This document shows positions 55,794-64,000 of a stretch of DNA of 64,000 bases, one piece after another. A program made the translations under genes and the position numbers. The stretch is taken from the NCBI RefSeq assembly GCF_025362505.1, contig NZ_JANYGG010000067.1, forward strand, positions 1-64,000, written 5' to 3'. This DNA comes from Sphingomonas sp. (GTDB lineage: Bacteria > Pseudomonadota > Alphaproteobacteria > Sphingomonadales > Sphingomonadaceae). Below the pieces are notes generated by a model. It saw only the letters and a program-made list of their open reading frames with translations. It made no database searches and was not told the DNA's origin. How positions within the stretch are numbered: the stretch's first letter is position 1; every line of letters begins with the position of its first letter.

Positions 55794-57175
55794 GGCTGCT
55801 CTCCTGCCACTCGTTCGACCAGTGTCGCAAGCCCGACCGAGTTCGATGCCTTGATGAGGACCGCGTCGCCGGGGGCGATGATCGCCAGGAGAAGCGCGGT
55901 CGCGGCATCGGCATCGGCGACGCGCTCGAGCGGGATCGTGCCGCCGAGCGCTTCCTCGAGGGCAAGCATCTCATCGCCGATGAGGATCAAACGGTCGACC
56001 TTCGCGGCGGTTACCGCGGGGGCAAGCGCGGCGTGGAGCGCCTCGCTTTGCCCACCCAGTTCGCGCATCGGGCCAAGCACCGCGATCCGTCGCTGGACGC
56101 CGTGCTCCTCGCCGAGACTCTTCAGCGTTGCTTCCATCGAAGCCGAGTTGGCATTGTAGCTTTCGTCGATCAGCAGCGCCGATCCGCCGGCGAGCCTGAT
56201 CTGGTGGCGCTCGCCGCGGCCCTTGAGCCCGCCCATGTCGGCCAGCGCCAGCCCGGCGATGGCAAGGTCTGCGCCGGCCGCCTCGACCGCAGCGAGGACG
56301 GCGAGCGAGTTCGACACCCAATGATCGCCGCGCTGGCTGATGGTGTAGGTCAGCTCACTTTCCATCAGCCGCGCCGTGATCAGGCTTCCGCCGTTATCGG
56401 ATCGAACGGCATGGAGCGCGGTGATGTCGGCCTCGGGCCCGCCGAAGGTGATGATCTCGGCGGCGTGGCGACGGGCGGCCTTGACCAGCGCATCACGGTG
56501 GGGCGTTTCCTCGGGCACGATCGCGACCCCGCCTGGCTGCAACCCCTCGAAGATCTCGGCCTTGGCCGAAGCGATCGCCTCCATCGAGCCCAGCTTCTCG
56601 ATATGCGCGGGGGCGATGGCGGTGATGATCGCAACGTCGGGGCGGACGAGGCGGGTCAGCACGGCGATCTCGCCCGAATGGTTCATGCCCATTTCGAGCA
56701 CGGCATATTCGCTGTCGCGCGGCATCCGGGCGAGGCTCAGCGGAACGCCGGTATGGTTGTTGTAGCTCTTGACCGAGCGGTGGGCCTTGCCGCTGGAGAC
56801 GCGGTCGAGCGCGGCGAACAGCGCCTCCTTGGTGCTGGTCTTGCCGACCGAGCCGGTCACGCCGAAGATTTTCGCCGAGGTCCGCGCGCGGGCGGCGACG
56901 GCCAGAGCGGTGAGAGCGGCGGCGACATCGGGGACGAGGATGTGCGGACCCGAAACCGCCTGCGAGACGAGCGCGCCCGCCGCGCCCGCCGCAAAGGCAC
57001 TGCCGACGAACTGGTGCCCGTCGGCGACTGTCCCCGGCATGGCGACGAACAAATCACCCGGTCCGACTTCGCGGCTGTCGAAGGTCACGCCGGTGACCTC
57101 GAACGCGATGCTCGCCGTCCCGCCGGTCGCGGTTTCGATTTCAGCGGAGGTCCACAGCGCGCTCACGCGGCGCAC
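55781..57175 (-). CDS. murF: UDP-N-acetylmuramoyl-tripeptide--D-Ala-D-Ala ligase
   Basis: Adds D-Ala-D-Ala to complete the pentapeptide. The 464-residue protein has [15 protein letters not shown] (ATP loop), [29 protein letters not shown]-type IITAIAPAH, and [15 protein letters not shown]. It overlaps both murE (13 bases) and mraY (13 bases). Confidence 0.95.
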   Translation of the reverse strand: MRRVSALWTSAEIETATGGTASIAFEVTGVTFDSREVGPGDLFVAMPGTVADGHQFVGSAFAAGAAGALVSQAVSGPHILVPDVAAALTALAVAARARTSAKIFGVTGSVGKTSTKEALFAALDRVSSGKAHRSVKSYNNHTGVPLSLARMPRDSEYAVLEMGMNHSGEIAVLTRLVRPDVAIITAIAPAHIEKLGSMEAIASAKAEIFEGLQPGGVAIVPEETPHRDALVKAARRHAAEIITFGGPEADITALHAVRSDNGGSLITARLMESELTYTISQRGDHWVSNSLAVLAAVEAAGADLAIAGLALADMGGLKGRGERHQIRLAGGSALLIDESYNANSASMEATLKSLGEEHGVQRRIAVLGPMRELGGQSEALHAALAPAVTAAKVDRLILIGDEMLALEEALGGTIPLERVADADAATALLLAIIAPGDAVLIKASNSVGLATLVERVAGEQPCFT

Positions 57176-58578
57176 TCGCGCACCACGGCGACGTCGTCGA
57201 ACGGGACGGTGCGGTCGGCGAGGACCTGCCCCTGCTCGTGGCCCTTGCCGGCGATGAGTACGATGTCGCCGCCCTGCGCCTCGGCGATGGCGGCGGCGAT
57301 CGCTTCGCGCCTCCCGCCGATCTCGCGCAGCCCGGGCGCTCCGGCGATGACCTCGGCGCGGATCCTGGCCGGGTCCTCGGAGCGCGGGTTGTCGTCGGTG
57401 ACGATGGCGAGGTCGGCCAGACGCGCCGCGACTTCGCCCATGGCTGCGCGCTTGCCGGTGTCGCGGTCGCCACCTGCACCGAACACGATGATCAGGCGTC
57501 CGGTAACATGCGGGCGAAGCGCGGCGATCGCGGCCTCGATCGCGTCGGGCGTATGGGCATAATCGACATAGACCGGCACGCCGGCGGGCGAGATGACCGC
57601 GCGCTCAAGCCGGCCGCGCACCGGGGACAGACGGCCCATGCCAGAGAAGGTCGCTGCCCACTCGCCCCCGCTTGCGAGCACCAGCCCGGCGGCAACGAGG
57701 ACATTGGCGGCCTGGTAGGCACCGATCAGCGGCAGCGCGAGCTTATACTCCTTGCCGCCGTGGCGCAGCACCAGCGCCTGCCCGAGCGGGGTCGGCGACT
57801 GGCTAACCAGCTCGATCGTCCCGGCGCCCGGCCCGACCGTGATCAGCTTGAGGCCCCGCGCCGCGGCATGGGCGATGACCGCGCCCGAACGAGCATCGCC
57901 AGTCCACACCACCGCGGTCCCGCCGGCATCGACGACCTCGTCGAACAGCCGCATCTTGGCCGCGAAATACGCGTCCATGTCGGCGTGATAATCGAGATGG
58001 TCGCGGCTCAGGTTGGTGAAGGCGGCGGCGGCGACCGGCTGGCCTTCGGAGCGATACTGGTCGAGCCCGTGCGACGAGGCCTCATAGGCAACGTGGCTGA
58101 TCCCCATCCGGCGCAACCCGGCGAGGTTCGACAGAAAGGTGACGATGTCGGGCGTGGTCAGCCCGGTCGTGACCTGCTCGTCGGCGGTGGTCACGCCCAA
58201 TGTGCCGATCGACGCCGAGCGGTGCCCGGCCATTCGCCACAGCTGGCGGACCATCTCGACCGTCGAGGTCTTGCCGTTGGTCCCGGTGACCGCGACGATC
58301 GTGTCGGGATAGGGGGCGAGCAGTTTGGCGGCGAGCCGGGCGAACAGCCGCCGCGGCTCGGGGTCGGCGAGGTGGACCGCGCCGTCGACCCTAGCTTGCG
58401 GACGGGCGACCACCGCAACTGCGCCGCGCTCGATCGCCGAGGCGATATAGTCCTCGCCGTTGTGCACGCTTCCGGAGAAGGCGCCGAACACCGACCCTTT
58501 GGTCACCTTGCGGCTGTCAATCGCTGCGCCCGTTATTTCGATAGCGGATTCGATCCCGACCAGATCACAAAGGCGCAT
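57163..58578 (-). CDS. murE: UDP-N-acetylmuramoyl-tripeptide synthetase, meso-diaminopimelate adding
   Basis: Third Mur ligase. The 471-residue protein has VTGTNGKTSTVEMVRQLW, YEASSHGLDQYR, NLSRDHLDYHADMDAY and the DNPRSEDP motif, which is the mark of meso-diaminopimelate rather than lysine specificity. It starts three bases after the ftsI stop. Confidence 0.96.
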   Translation of the reverse strand: MRLCDLVGIESAIEITGAAIDSRKVTKGSVFGAFSGSVHNGEDYIASAIERGAVAVVARPQARVDGAVHLADPEPRRLFARLAAKLLAPYPDTIVAVTGTNGKTSTVEMVRQLWRMAGHRSASIGTLGVTTADEQVTTGLTTPDIVTFLSNLAGLRRMGISHVAYEASSHGLDQYRSEGQPVAAAAFTNLSRDHLDYHADMDAYFAAKMRLFDEVVDAGGTAVVWTGDARSGAVIAHAAARGLKLITVGPGAGTIELVSQSPTPLGQALVLRHGGKEYKLALPLIGAYQAANVLVAAGLVLASGGEWAATFSGMGRLSPVRGRLERAVISPAGVPVYVDYAHTPDAIEAAIAALRPHVTGRLIIVFGAGGDRDTGKRAAMGEVAARLADLAIVTDDNPRSEDPARIRAEVIAGAPGLREIGGRREAIAAAIAEAQGGDIVLIAGKGHEQGQVLADRTVPFDDVAVVRECAA

Positions 58579-58581
58579 CGC

Positions 58582-60294
58582 TCAAGGCGCCTTGGCTTCG
58601 TGGACGAACGGCATCACCTCGGCCATGTTGGCATCGCGGTTCATGTCCGGCCGCACGCCAAGCATCGGCGCGATGCGACTAACGGCGCGCGAATAGGCCG
58701 GGCCGATGTTCCAGGCTGCGGTATGAAAACCAAATGTCTCCTTGGTCGGCTTGGGATCGTCGAGCATCATCACCATAGCGTAACGCGGCTCATCCATTGG
58801 AAATACGCCGGCGAAACTGGTGACGACCGCTGCGCTGGAATAACCGCCGCCTGAAACTTTCTCGGCAGTACCGGTCTTGCCGCCCACCCGGTATCCCGGA
58901 GCGTCGGCACGCCTGCCGGTTCCCTTTGTCACGACGAGGCGGAGAAGGGCGCGCGACTTGTAGCTCGTCGCCTCGGTGAACACGCGGTGGCCGGGACCGA
59001 CGGGGTGAAATTTGTCGACTTTAAGGATGGTCGCGGGATGATAAACGCCGCCGTTGAACAAGGTGGCGTAGCCCGTAGCGAGATGCAGCGGCGTCACTGC
59101 AATGCCGTGGCCGAAACCGACCGTCATTGTCGCGACTTCGCCCCAATTATTGCCTGGAGTAAGCGTGCGACCGCGTTCTCTCAGTTCAATGGCGACGGGG
59201 GCCATGAATCCCATATTCTGAAGAAACGCCCGTTGGCGCGTGGCACCGACTTGCAGCGCGATCTGCGCAGTACCGATATTCGAGCTTTCCTTCATGATCT
59301 CGGCGACCGAGCAGGCACGGCCATACGGGTGCGTATCGTGAACCGTGACTTTGCCGTAATGGAATTCTTTCGGACAATTATACATTTGCCCGAATGATTT
59401 CACGATGCCCAAGTCCATCGCCATGCCGACAGTAAAGGGCTTAAAGGTCGACCCCAGTTCATAGACGCCGAGCGTCGCCCGATTGAAGCGCGCCTCGGGC
59501 GAGCCTCGCCCGGCAATGTTGGGGTTCAACGAGGGCAGCGACGTCATCGCGAGCACTTCGCCGGTGTGGATATCCATCACCACGCCCGCCGCGCCGATGG
59601 CCGAAAATTCCGTCATCGCTGTATTGAGCTCATGCTCGAGTGCTTGCTGCACCTTGCTCGAAATCGACAGGGTGATGGGGGTGCCGCGTGTCGCCGGATT
59701 GGACAGCTGCTTGTCGAATGCGCGTTCCGCCCCTGCCGCGCCATGCCCGTCAATATCGGTGAAGCCGAGCACGTGCGCGGCAAGGCTGGTCTGCGGGTAG
59801 AGCCGGTCGGGGGTGCGCTCGAGCGCGAGGCCCGGCTCGCCGAGCGCGTTGACCGCCTCGACCAGCTGCGGCGAGGCGCGGCGCTGGAGGTAGAAGAATG
59901 GCCTGCCCGAACGGAGCATGGCGAAATAGCTCGCCTCGTCCTTGTCGGGCATCAGCCGGGCGAGGTTACGGGCGAGCGCGAGCTTGTCGCCGATCACCTT
60001 GGGCGGCTGAAGCGCGATGCTCCACACGTCGATCGAGCTGGCGAGCGGCCGGCCGTCGCGATCAACGATGTCGCCGCGCGGCGGGATCAGCGCGCCCGGC
60101 CCGCCACGCCGCCCGGCATGGTCGCCGAACGCGGCGAGGTACAGCAGGCGCAGCGCGATGATCGCGATGATCCCGGCATAGACGATCAGCCCGAACATCA
60201 AGCGCTGGTGGACGATCGCGAGAATCTGCCGCCGCTGTCCGACCAGTCGGAGCCGCTCGGGCCTGGCGACGAGAGCGGGCGTCGGGGCGTTCAT
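58582..60294 (-). CDS. ftsI: Septal penicillin-binding protein FtsI (PBP3)
   Basis: Transpeptidase of the septum, partner of FtsW. The 570-residue protein has one membrane helix (about 33-55), a pedestal domain with PPRGDIVDRDGRPLA, and transpeptidase motifs STFK (282-285), SSN (337-339) and KTGT (473-476). The stretch about 58.6-59.7 kb seems lower in GC than the flanking dcw genes. Its start shares one base with the ftsL stop. Confidence 0.95.
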   Translation of the reverse strand: MNAPTPALVARPERLRLVGQRRQILAIVHQRLMFGLIVYAGIIAIIALRLLYLAAFGDHAGRRGGPGALIPPRGDIVDRDGRPLASSIDVWSIALQPPKVIGDKLALARNLARLMPDKDEASYFAMLRSGRPFFYLQRRASPQLVEAVNALGEPGLALERTPDRLYPQTSLAAHVLGFTDIDGHGAAGAERAFDKQLSNPATRGTPITLSISSKVQQALEHELNTAMTEFSAIGAAGVVMDIHTGEVLAMTSLPSLNPNIAGRGSPEARFNRATLGVYELGSTFKPFTVGMAMDLGIVKSFGQMYNCPKEFHYGKVTVHDTHPYGRACSVAEIMKESSNIGTAQIALQVGATRQRAFLQNMGFMAPVAIELRERGRTLTPGNNWGEVATMTVGFGHGIAVTPLHLATGYATLFNGGVYHPATILKVDKFHPVGPGHRVFTEATSYKSRALLRLVVTKGTGRRADAPGYRVGGKTGTAEKVSGGGYSSAAVVTSFAGVFPMDEPRYAMVMMLDDPKPTKETFGFHTAAWNIGPAYSRAVSRIAPMLGVRPDMNRDANMAEVMPFVHEAKAP

Positions 60295-60977
60295 CAGTGC
60301 GTGGCTTTGTCCCTGGAGGCGCCGGACTTCGCCGGCTCATGGTGAGGCGACTGCTTGGCGTCAGCTTTGGTGCCGGGCAAGGCCTGCTGCTTGGCAACCG
60401 TCGCGATTATGACCGGCTTGGTCGTTGCCGAAACAGTTACCGCAGGTTTACGGGAAAGTTTCTCCGTCGCAAGCTTGGCGGCGGGCGTGTCGATCGTGGT
60501 CACGCGATAGCTTGCGACATGCATCAGGCTGGCAGGACCTCCGATCTGCGGCGCGGCGCGCTGCGGTGGCTGATCGGCCGCTTGCGTCGCGACGACATCG
60601 GCGTCGTCTTCCACGATCGGCGCGGCGGGCTTCGGCTTGGGTGCCGACGCCAGCACCACCGGCGTGGTCATGTCGACCTCGTCGTTCGGCCGCGCGAGCC
60701 GCGCGAGCTGGTAGCCGCCGTCGACGAACTGCTCGGCCTTGGGCGCCGACAGCGCCAAGACCTTGACGTTCCACCGCTCGAGCTGCTCGAGCCGACCGCG
60801 CGTGCCGATCTCGGTCTGCAGCGTCCGAATGTCGCGCTGCGCAAGCACGATCCTGGTTTCGACCTCCTCGAGCCCGGCGCGCTCGGCGGCGACCCTCAGC
60901 GAGACGAGGTAGCAACTCAGCGCCGCGAAGGCGACGGTGGCAACCGACATGACGGGGCGGAAGGAGCGGACGCTCAT
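60294..60977 (-). CDS. ftsL: FtsL-like divisome protein with long C-terminal extension
   Basis: Positioned between rsmH and ftsI where ftsL is always found. The 227-residue product has a short cytoplasmic start, one membrane helix (about 8-28), and a coiled-coil (about 30-70; [20 protein letters not shown]) typical of FtsL. The rest, a Lys/Pro/Ala/Thr-rich tail of about 140 residues, is not usual for the family (about 120 residues). ATGA overlaps with rsmH. Confidence 0.82.
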   Translation of the reverse strand: MSVRSFRPVMSVATVAFAALSCYLVSLRVAAERAGLEEVETRIVLAQRDIRTLQTEIGTRGRLEQLERWNVKVLALSAPKAEQFVDGGYQLARLARPNDEVDMTTPVVLASAPKPKPAAPIVEDDADVVATQAADQPPQRAAPQIGGPASLMHVASYRVTTIDTPAAKLATEKLSRKPAVTVSATTKPVIIATVAKQQALPGTKADAKQSPHHEPAKSGASRDKATH

Positions 60978-62032
60978 GCGCGGCCTCCTGAGGTTTTACG
61001 CGGGAACTTGGGCGAAACAGCTGACCGGGGCGAAGTGGGCGATCTAGACGAAACGGGCGACCGTAGCGAAACCGGGGGCGGCTGGTCCCACGCGGGCGCC
61101 GCGGTGCGGACTGCGCTTCGCAGCCGCGCCGAGCGCGCGCGCGGGTTTCGGGCCAGCTCGGCGTCCGAGGCGGACAGCGGCTTGGCGACTTCGTTGAAGC
61201 TGGGCGCGGGACCGGCGGCGGCCAGCGGGCGATGCCGCGATCCGGCCGGCAGGTCGCCGCTGCGCTCCTTCATGAAGCGCTTGACGATGCGGTCCTCGAG
61301 ACTGTGGAAGGTGACCACCGCCAGCCGTCCGCCCGGCCGCAGCGCGCGCTCGGCGGCGCGCAGCCCGGCCTCGAGCTCGTCGAGCTCGGCGTTCAGGTGG
61401 ATGCGGATCGCCTGGAAGGTGCGCGTTGCCGGGTCGGACTTCATCCCCGGGTGATGGCGCAGCGCCTTGCGCACCACGGCGGCAAGCTCGGCGGTCCGCG
61501 TGAGCGGGCGAGCGGCGACGATCGCGCGGGCCACCGAGCGGGCGCGCGGCTCCTCGCCATATTCCTTGATGACCCGCGCGATCTCGGCCTCGTCGGCCTC
61601 GTTGAGGAATTCGGCGGCGGTCAGCCCGGCCTGGCTCATCCGCATGTCGAGCGGGCCGTCCTGGCCGAAGGCGAAGCCGCGCTCGGCCTGGTCGAGCTGC
61701 ATCGAGCTGACCCCGATGTCGAGCACGATCCCGTCGACCGGCAACAGGCCACGCTCCTCGAGCAGCCGGTCCATCTGGCTGAATCGTTCCTCGATCAGGG
61801 TCAGGTGGGCGTCCGGGACGAGGTTCGGCCCGTTCGCGATCGCATCCGGATCGCGATCGAAACCGATCACTCGCCCCGCCCCCGCTCCGAGCAAGGCGCG
61901 TGTATAACCCCCCGCTCCGAACGTGCCATCGACCAGTGTTTCGCCCGGGACGAGGCGAAGCGCGGCGACGACTTCATCGACCAGTACCGGCACGTGGCCC
62001 GGAGGGATGGCCTGGGGCGCATTGGGACTCAT
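60974..62032 (-). CDS. rsmH: 16S rRNA m4C1402 methyltransferase RsmH
   Basis: Methylates N4 of C1402 in 16S rRNA. The 352-residue protein has [27 protein letters not shown] (AdoMet), [20 protein letters not shown] and [19 protein letters not shown]. The last 40 residues are a Ser/Pro/Arg-rich tail absent from most homologues, probably disordered. ATGA overlap with mraZ. Confidence 0.95.
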   Translation of the reverse strand: MSPNAPQAIPPGHVPVLVDEVVAALRLVPGETLVDGTFGAGGYTRALLGAGAGRVIGFDRDPDAIANGPNLVPDAHLTLIEERFSQMDRLLEERGLLPVDGIVLDIGVSSMQLDQAERGFAFGQDGPLDMRMSQAGLTAAEFLNEADEAEIARVIKEYGEEPRARSVARAIVAARPLTRTAELAAVVRKALRHHPGMKSDPATRTFQAIRIHLNAELDELEAGLRAAERALRPGGRLAVVTFHSLEDRIVKRFMKERSGDLPAGSRHRPLAAAGPAPSFNEVAKPLSASDAELARNPRARSARLRSAVRTAAPAWDQPPPVSLRSPVSSRSPTSPRSAVSPKFPRKTSGGRA

Positions 62033-62544
62033 GCGCTCAGGCCCCGTTCCTCGAGCCGGAAGCGGGCGATGTCTTTCATGTCCTCGGGGATGCGCGCATC
62101 GCCCAGGAACAGCTTTGGATTCCAGATCTGGAACGTCTCGCCGGCGCCGAGAAACAGCGCAAGCTCGCCGATCTGCCCTTTTCGCCGCATCATGGGCGGC
62201 AGGACGATCCGGCCCGACGTGTCGTAGGGGGTTTCCTCGGTGGCGGCGAACGCCATCAGGTTGCGCCGCTGATACTCCAGCTCGGCGTCAGGATTGGTTT
62301 CTTCCTTTTCGAGCAGCCGTTCGAGCTTGGCATGGCGCAGCGCGGCATAGGCCGGGTCATAAGCCGACAGCGCGTCGAACTGGTCATGCTTGGCGAGGAC
62401 GATGGTGCGCGAGTCGCCGCGCCGCTCGATCACCGCGCGCAGGAAGGCGGGCACGGACACACGCCCCTTGGCGTCGACCGCGTTCAGCGCACTGCCTTGG
62501 AACAGATGCTCCAGCGCCACTGCCGACTCCCCTTGTGCGCCCAT
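62029..62544 (-). CDS. mraZ: Transcriptional regulator MraZ
   Basis: First gene of the dcw cluster; an AbrB-fold DNA-binding protein that autoregulates the operon. The 171-residue protein has two MraZ repeats, [20 protein letters not shown] and [16 protein letters not shown], with KGRVSVP and DTSGRI as the DNA-binding loops. Slightly longer than the 152 of E. coli. Confidence 0.94.
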   Translation of the reverse strand: MGAQGESAVALEHLFQGSALNAVDAKGRVSVPAFLRAVIERRGDSRTIVLAKHDQFDALSAYDPAYAALRHAKLERLLEKEETNPDAELEYQRRNLMAFAATEETPYDTSGRIVLPPMMRRKGQIGELALFLGAGETFQIWNPKLFLGDARIPEDMKDIARFRLEERGLSA

Positions 62545-62700
62545 GGCGCACGGACCACTCCCAAGATGCGCTTGACGCGCACCGCGAATTCAGTGCGCAA
62601 AGCCCCCCGTTCGCAAAGGCGGGTGCCTTCGCGACCGTCGTGAATTCGAGATGGGTTGCCCCGCGCTACAGTCGCTGTTGGTAACCTAGGTTGGGCGGGG

Positions 62701-62740
62701 ATTCAATGGGTTTTCATGCCATTACTGGGGATTTCATGCC
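62701..62740. repeat. 20-base direct repeats upstream of mraZ
   Basis: Two adjacent 20-base units, 62701-62720 and 62721-62740, match at 15 positions; both contain ATT, TGGG and TTCATGCC. A further TGGG sits at 62692. TGGGN repeats are known MraZ targets in other bacteria, though the 15- and 19-base spacing here does not fit the described 10-base period. Confidence 0.5.
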
Positions 62741-62824
62741 TAATTGCGGATTTAGGCGCCTTTTCAGTAACTTCGCGTGCCAAGTAAAGGGCAGTGTTCT
62801 CCTATCGTTCGCGGTGGATGAGCC

Positions 62825-62833
62825 TGTGGATAA
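62825..62833. promoter_or_regulatory. DnaA box
   Basis: TGTGGATAA is the exact complement of the consensus TTATCCACA. It is a single box 281 bases from the mraZ start. It may link dcw expression to DnaA, as a single high-affinity site. Confidence 0.6.
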
Positions 62834-62923
62834 GCCTGTTGGTTCGGCGCCCGCACGGTGGGCCGTGCGAAAGTATCGATCAAGTAAAGAGACTCGGGGG
62901 CAGAGTCGTTCGGAGACGAGCGG

Positions 62924-63661
62924 TCAGCGCTCGAGGCGGTCCAGTTCGGCGACCACTGCGTCCAGATTCTGTTGCTCGCTGTCGCCACTGAGCTCGGGAC
63001 TGAGCAGATCGGCGTCGGCGATGATTGTCGCCTTGCCCCGTCCGATGGCACATCGCGCGACCAACCCGGCGGCGGCGATCTCGCATGATCTGCTGGCGAG
63101 CAGGCCCGGCGACGACAGGATAAGCGCGCGGCCATCGAGCCTGGCCTTGGCCGCGCCGCGCTCGGCCGGGGCTTCGAGGGTCACCCCCCAATGGCCGAGC
63201 AGCCCGGTATCGGCGAACCCCGGCGGCGGGCGAAGCGGATCGCCGAACGGGCGCGCGCTCGGCCAGTCGAGCGCAGGATCGGCGAGCAGCAGCACCCGTC
63301 CGCCCTGCCGCACCCAGTCGTCGAGATCGACCAGCGCTGCGGCGGTCTGCGCGCGGGGATGGGCCATCAGCAGCAGGCGAAAGCTGGCGAGGCTTGGGCC
63401 ATCGGCCAGCGCGATCGGCTTAACATTATAGCGTTGCTCCAGCCGCGTCAGCGCCGGCGATCCTCCACCGCCAAGCGTGAAATTCTCACCAAAGACCAAC
63501 GGCAGGCTGGTGAGCAGGAGCAGCGCTGGTCGCGCCGCCAACGGACGAGCGGGGAGCGCAGCGGGAGCGGTGCGGATGAGACCGGCCAACGCAATCGCGG
63601 CCGCCGTCAGCGCGGCCAGCGACAGGCTCGCAACCAGCCAGCGCCGGCGACCTATCCTCAA
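62924..63661 (-). CDS. Membrane-anchored DUF4350/GATase-like protein
   Basis: A 245-residue protein with a basic start and membrane helix (about 8-28), followed by a GATase-like/DUF4350-like domain with LLLTSLPLVFGE, DLDDWVRQGGRVLLLADP and LGHWGVTLE. Similar proteins accompany DUF4159/AAA MoxR clusters in alphaproteobacteria. The function is not known. It overlaps the small upstream gene by ATGA. Confidence 0.6.
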   Translation of the reverse strand: MRIGRRRWLVASLSLAALTAAAIALAGLIRTAPAALPARPLAARPALLLLTSLPLVFGENFTLGGGGSPALTRLEQRYNVKPIALADGPSLASFRLLLMAHPRAQTAAALVDLDDWVRQGGRVLLLADPALDWPSARPFGDPLRPPPGFADTGLLGHWGVTLEAPAERGAAKARLDGRALILSSPGLLASRSCEIAAAGLVARCAIGRGKATIIADADLLSPELSGDSEQQNLDAVVAELDRLER

Positions 63662-63885
63662 CGCGCCGCGCTGTTGCGGGCGATTTTGTTGCCGCTATCG
63701 GCAGAGGGACCGGGAGCGACCCCGAGATCGGACAACGGGTCGCTTGGCTCGTCGATATTGTGTGCGGTGCCGGCCGAATTGGGAATGACCGCGCCCTCTC
63801 GGCTCGAGCGACTGACGACCGCGCCCAGGAGAACCAGCAGGAACACGAACGCAAGGCCCGTCAGCCCGATGCGAATGCGCTGCAC
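63658..63885 (-). CDS. Small membrane protein at the right edge
   Basis: A 75-residue protein with one hydrophobic helix (about 8-25, GLTGLAFVFLLVLLGAVV) and an Asp/Pro/Ser-rich soluble tail. GTG 63885 is preferred because AGGGGAAGGGAGAG precedes it. Unknown family; cotranscribed with the DUF4350-like gene. Confidence 0.6.
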   Translation of the reverse strand: MQRIRIGLTGLAFVFLLVLLGAVVSRSSREGAVIPNSAGTAHNIDEPSDPLSDLGVAPGPSADSGNKIARNSAAR

Positions 63886-63980
63886 GCTCTCCCTTCCCCT
63901 CGTTCGCCCTGCAACCAGCCTATGCTTCGCGGGTCTCAATTGCAAACCCGCCTTGACGGCGGCCCTCCTACGAGCAAGAG

Positions 63981-64000
63981 ATGCCGACCATGAACCGAAT
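63981..64000 (+). CDS. Possible start of a rightward gene (partial)
   Basis: ATG at 63981, with a second ATG at 63990, is preceded by AAGAG and runs off the window edge after six codons. It is divergent from the small membrane gene. Too short to identify. Confidence 0.25.

Larger units (their letters stand above)
62545..62923. promoter_or_regulatory. Upstream region of the dcw cluster
   Basis: A 379-base non-coding stretch between the leftward DUF4350-like gene and mraZ. It holds a perfect DnaA box, direct repeats with TGGG, and a GANTC at 62700. It must contain the main promoter of the cluster; no clear -35/-10 pair was identified. Confidence 0.6.

Overview
The window looks like chromosome of a high-GC alphaproteobacterium of the Sphingomonadales (Sphingomonas-like). 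The grounds are a PhyR/NepR/EcfG general stress response locus with a PhyP-type histidine kinase, a LOV-HTH photoreceptor related to Erythrobacter EL222, an alphaproteobacterial F-ATPase zeta subunit, the gene order argS-SPOR-nagZ-scpA-scpB-tatABC, and GANTC (CcrM) sites upstream of ftsZ. No rRNA, tRNA, CRISPR array or prophage was seen.

Left part, 1-29.6 kb. The window opens inside an IS5-family element whose right end abuts, and probably truncates, a large GGDEF-EAL-PilZ protein that continues into a degenerate tyrosine-recombinase-like region. Then come a class A penicillin-binding protein, a solute-binding lipoprotein with a DUF4112 protein, an orphan polysaccharide-polymerase-like membrane protein, nadA, a DUF4230 protein, an MBL-fold hydrolase, a GT4 glycosyltransferase, a grxD-bolA-zeta cluster, a quinone oxidoreductase, CsbD, cupin and Gly/Met-rich secreted proteins, a fasciclin protein, the LOV-HTH regulator, thiS-thiG, aroQ-accB-accC, an MFS transporter, a short RadC-like protein, a TonB-dependent receptor, bcp and glnE.

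Middle part, 29.6-34.1 kb, is the stress-response island: ecfG preceded by a 45-residue membrane protein, phyR, and divergent nepR-phyP. Good matches to the EcfG promoter (GGAAC-N16/17-CGTT) lie in front of the small membrane gene, in front of nepR, and in front of an unannotated three-hairpin RNA with C-rich loops at about 33979-34115. A weaker match precedes a 47-residue protein that vaguely resembles NepR. The C-rich-loop RNA is the most interesting object here: it has promoter, structure and terminator, and its design recalls GsrN of Caulobacter.

Right part, 34.1-62.5 kb, is one long leftward block: mraZ-rsmH-ftsL-ftsI-murE-murF-mraY-murD-ftsW-murG-murC-murB-ddl-ftsQ-ftsA-ftsZ, mostly joined by 1-13 base overlaps, then a SPOR/TPR protein, dgt, argS, two SPOR proteins, nagZ, scpA, scpB and tatABC. 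It links peptidoglycan precursor synthesis, septation, chromosome organisation and Tat export. Upstream of mraZ are a perfect DnaA box and short direct repeats. The right edge holds a DUF4350-like membrane protein, a small membrane protein and possibly the first codons of a rightward gene.
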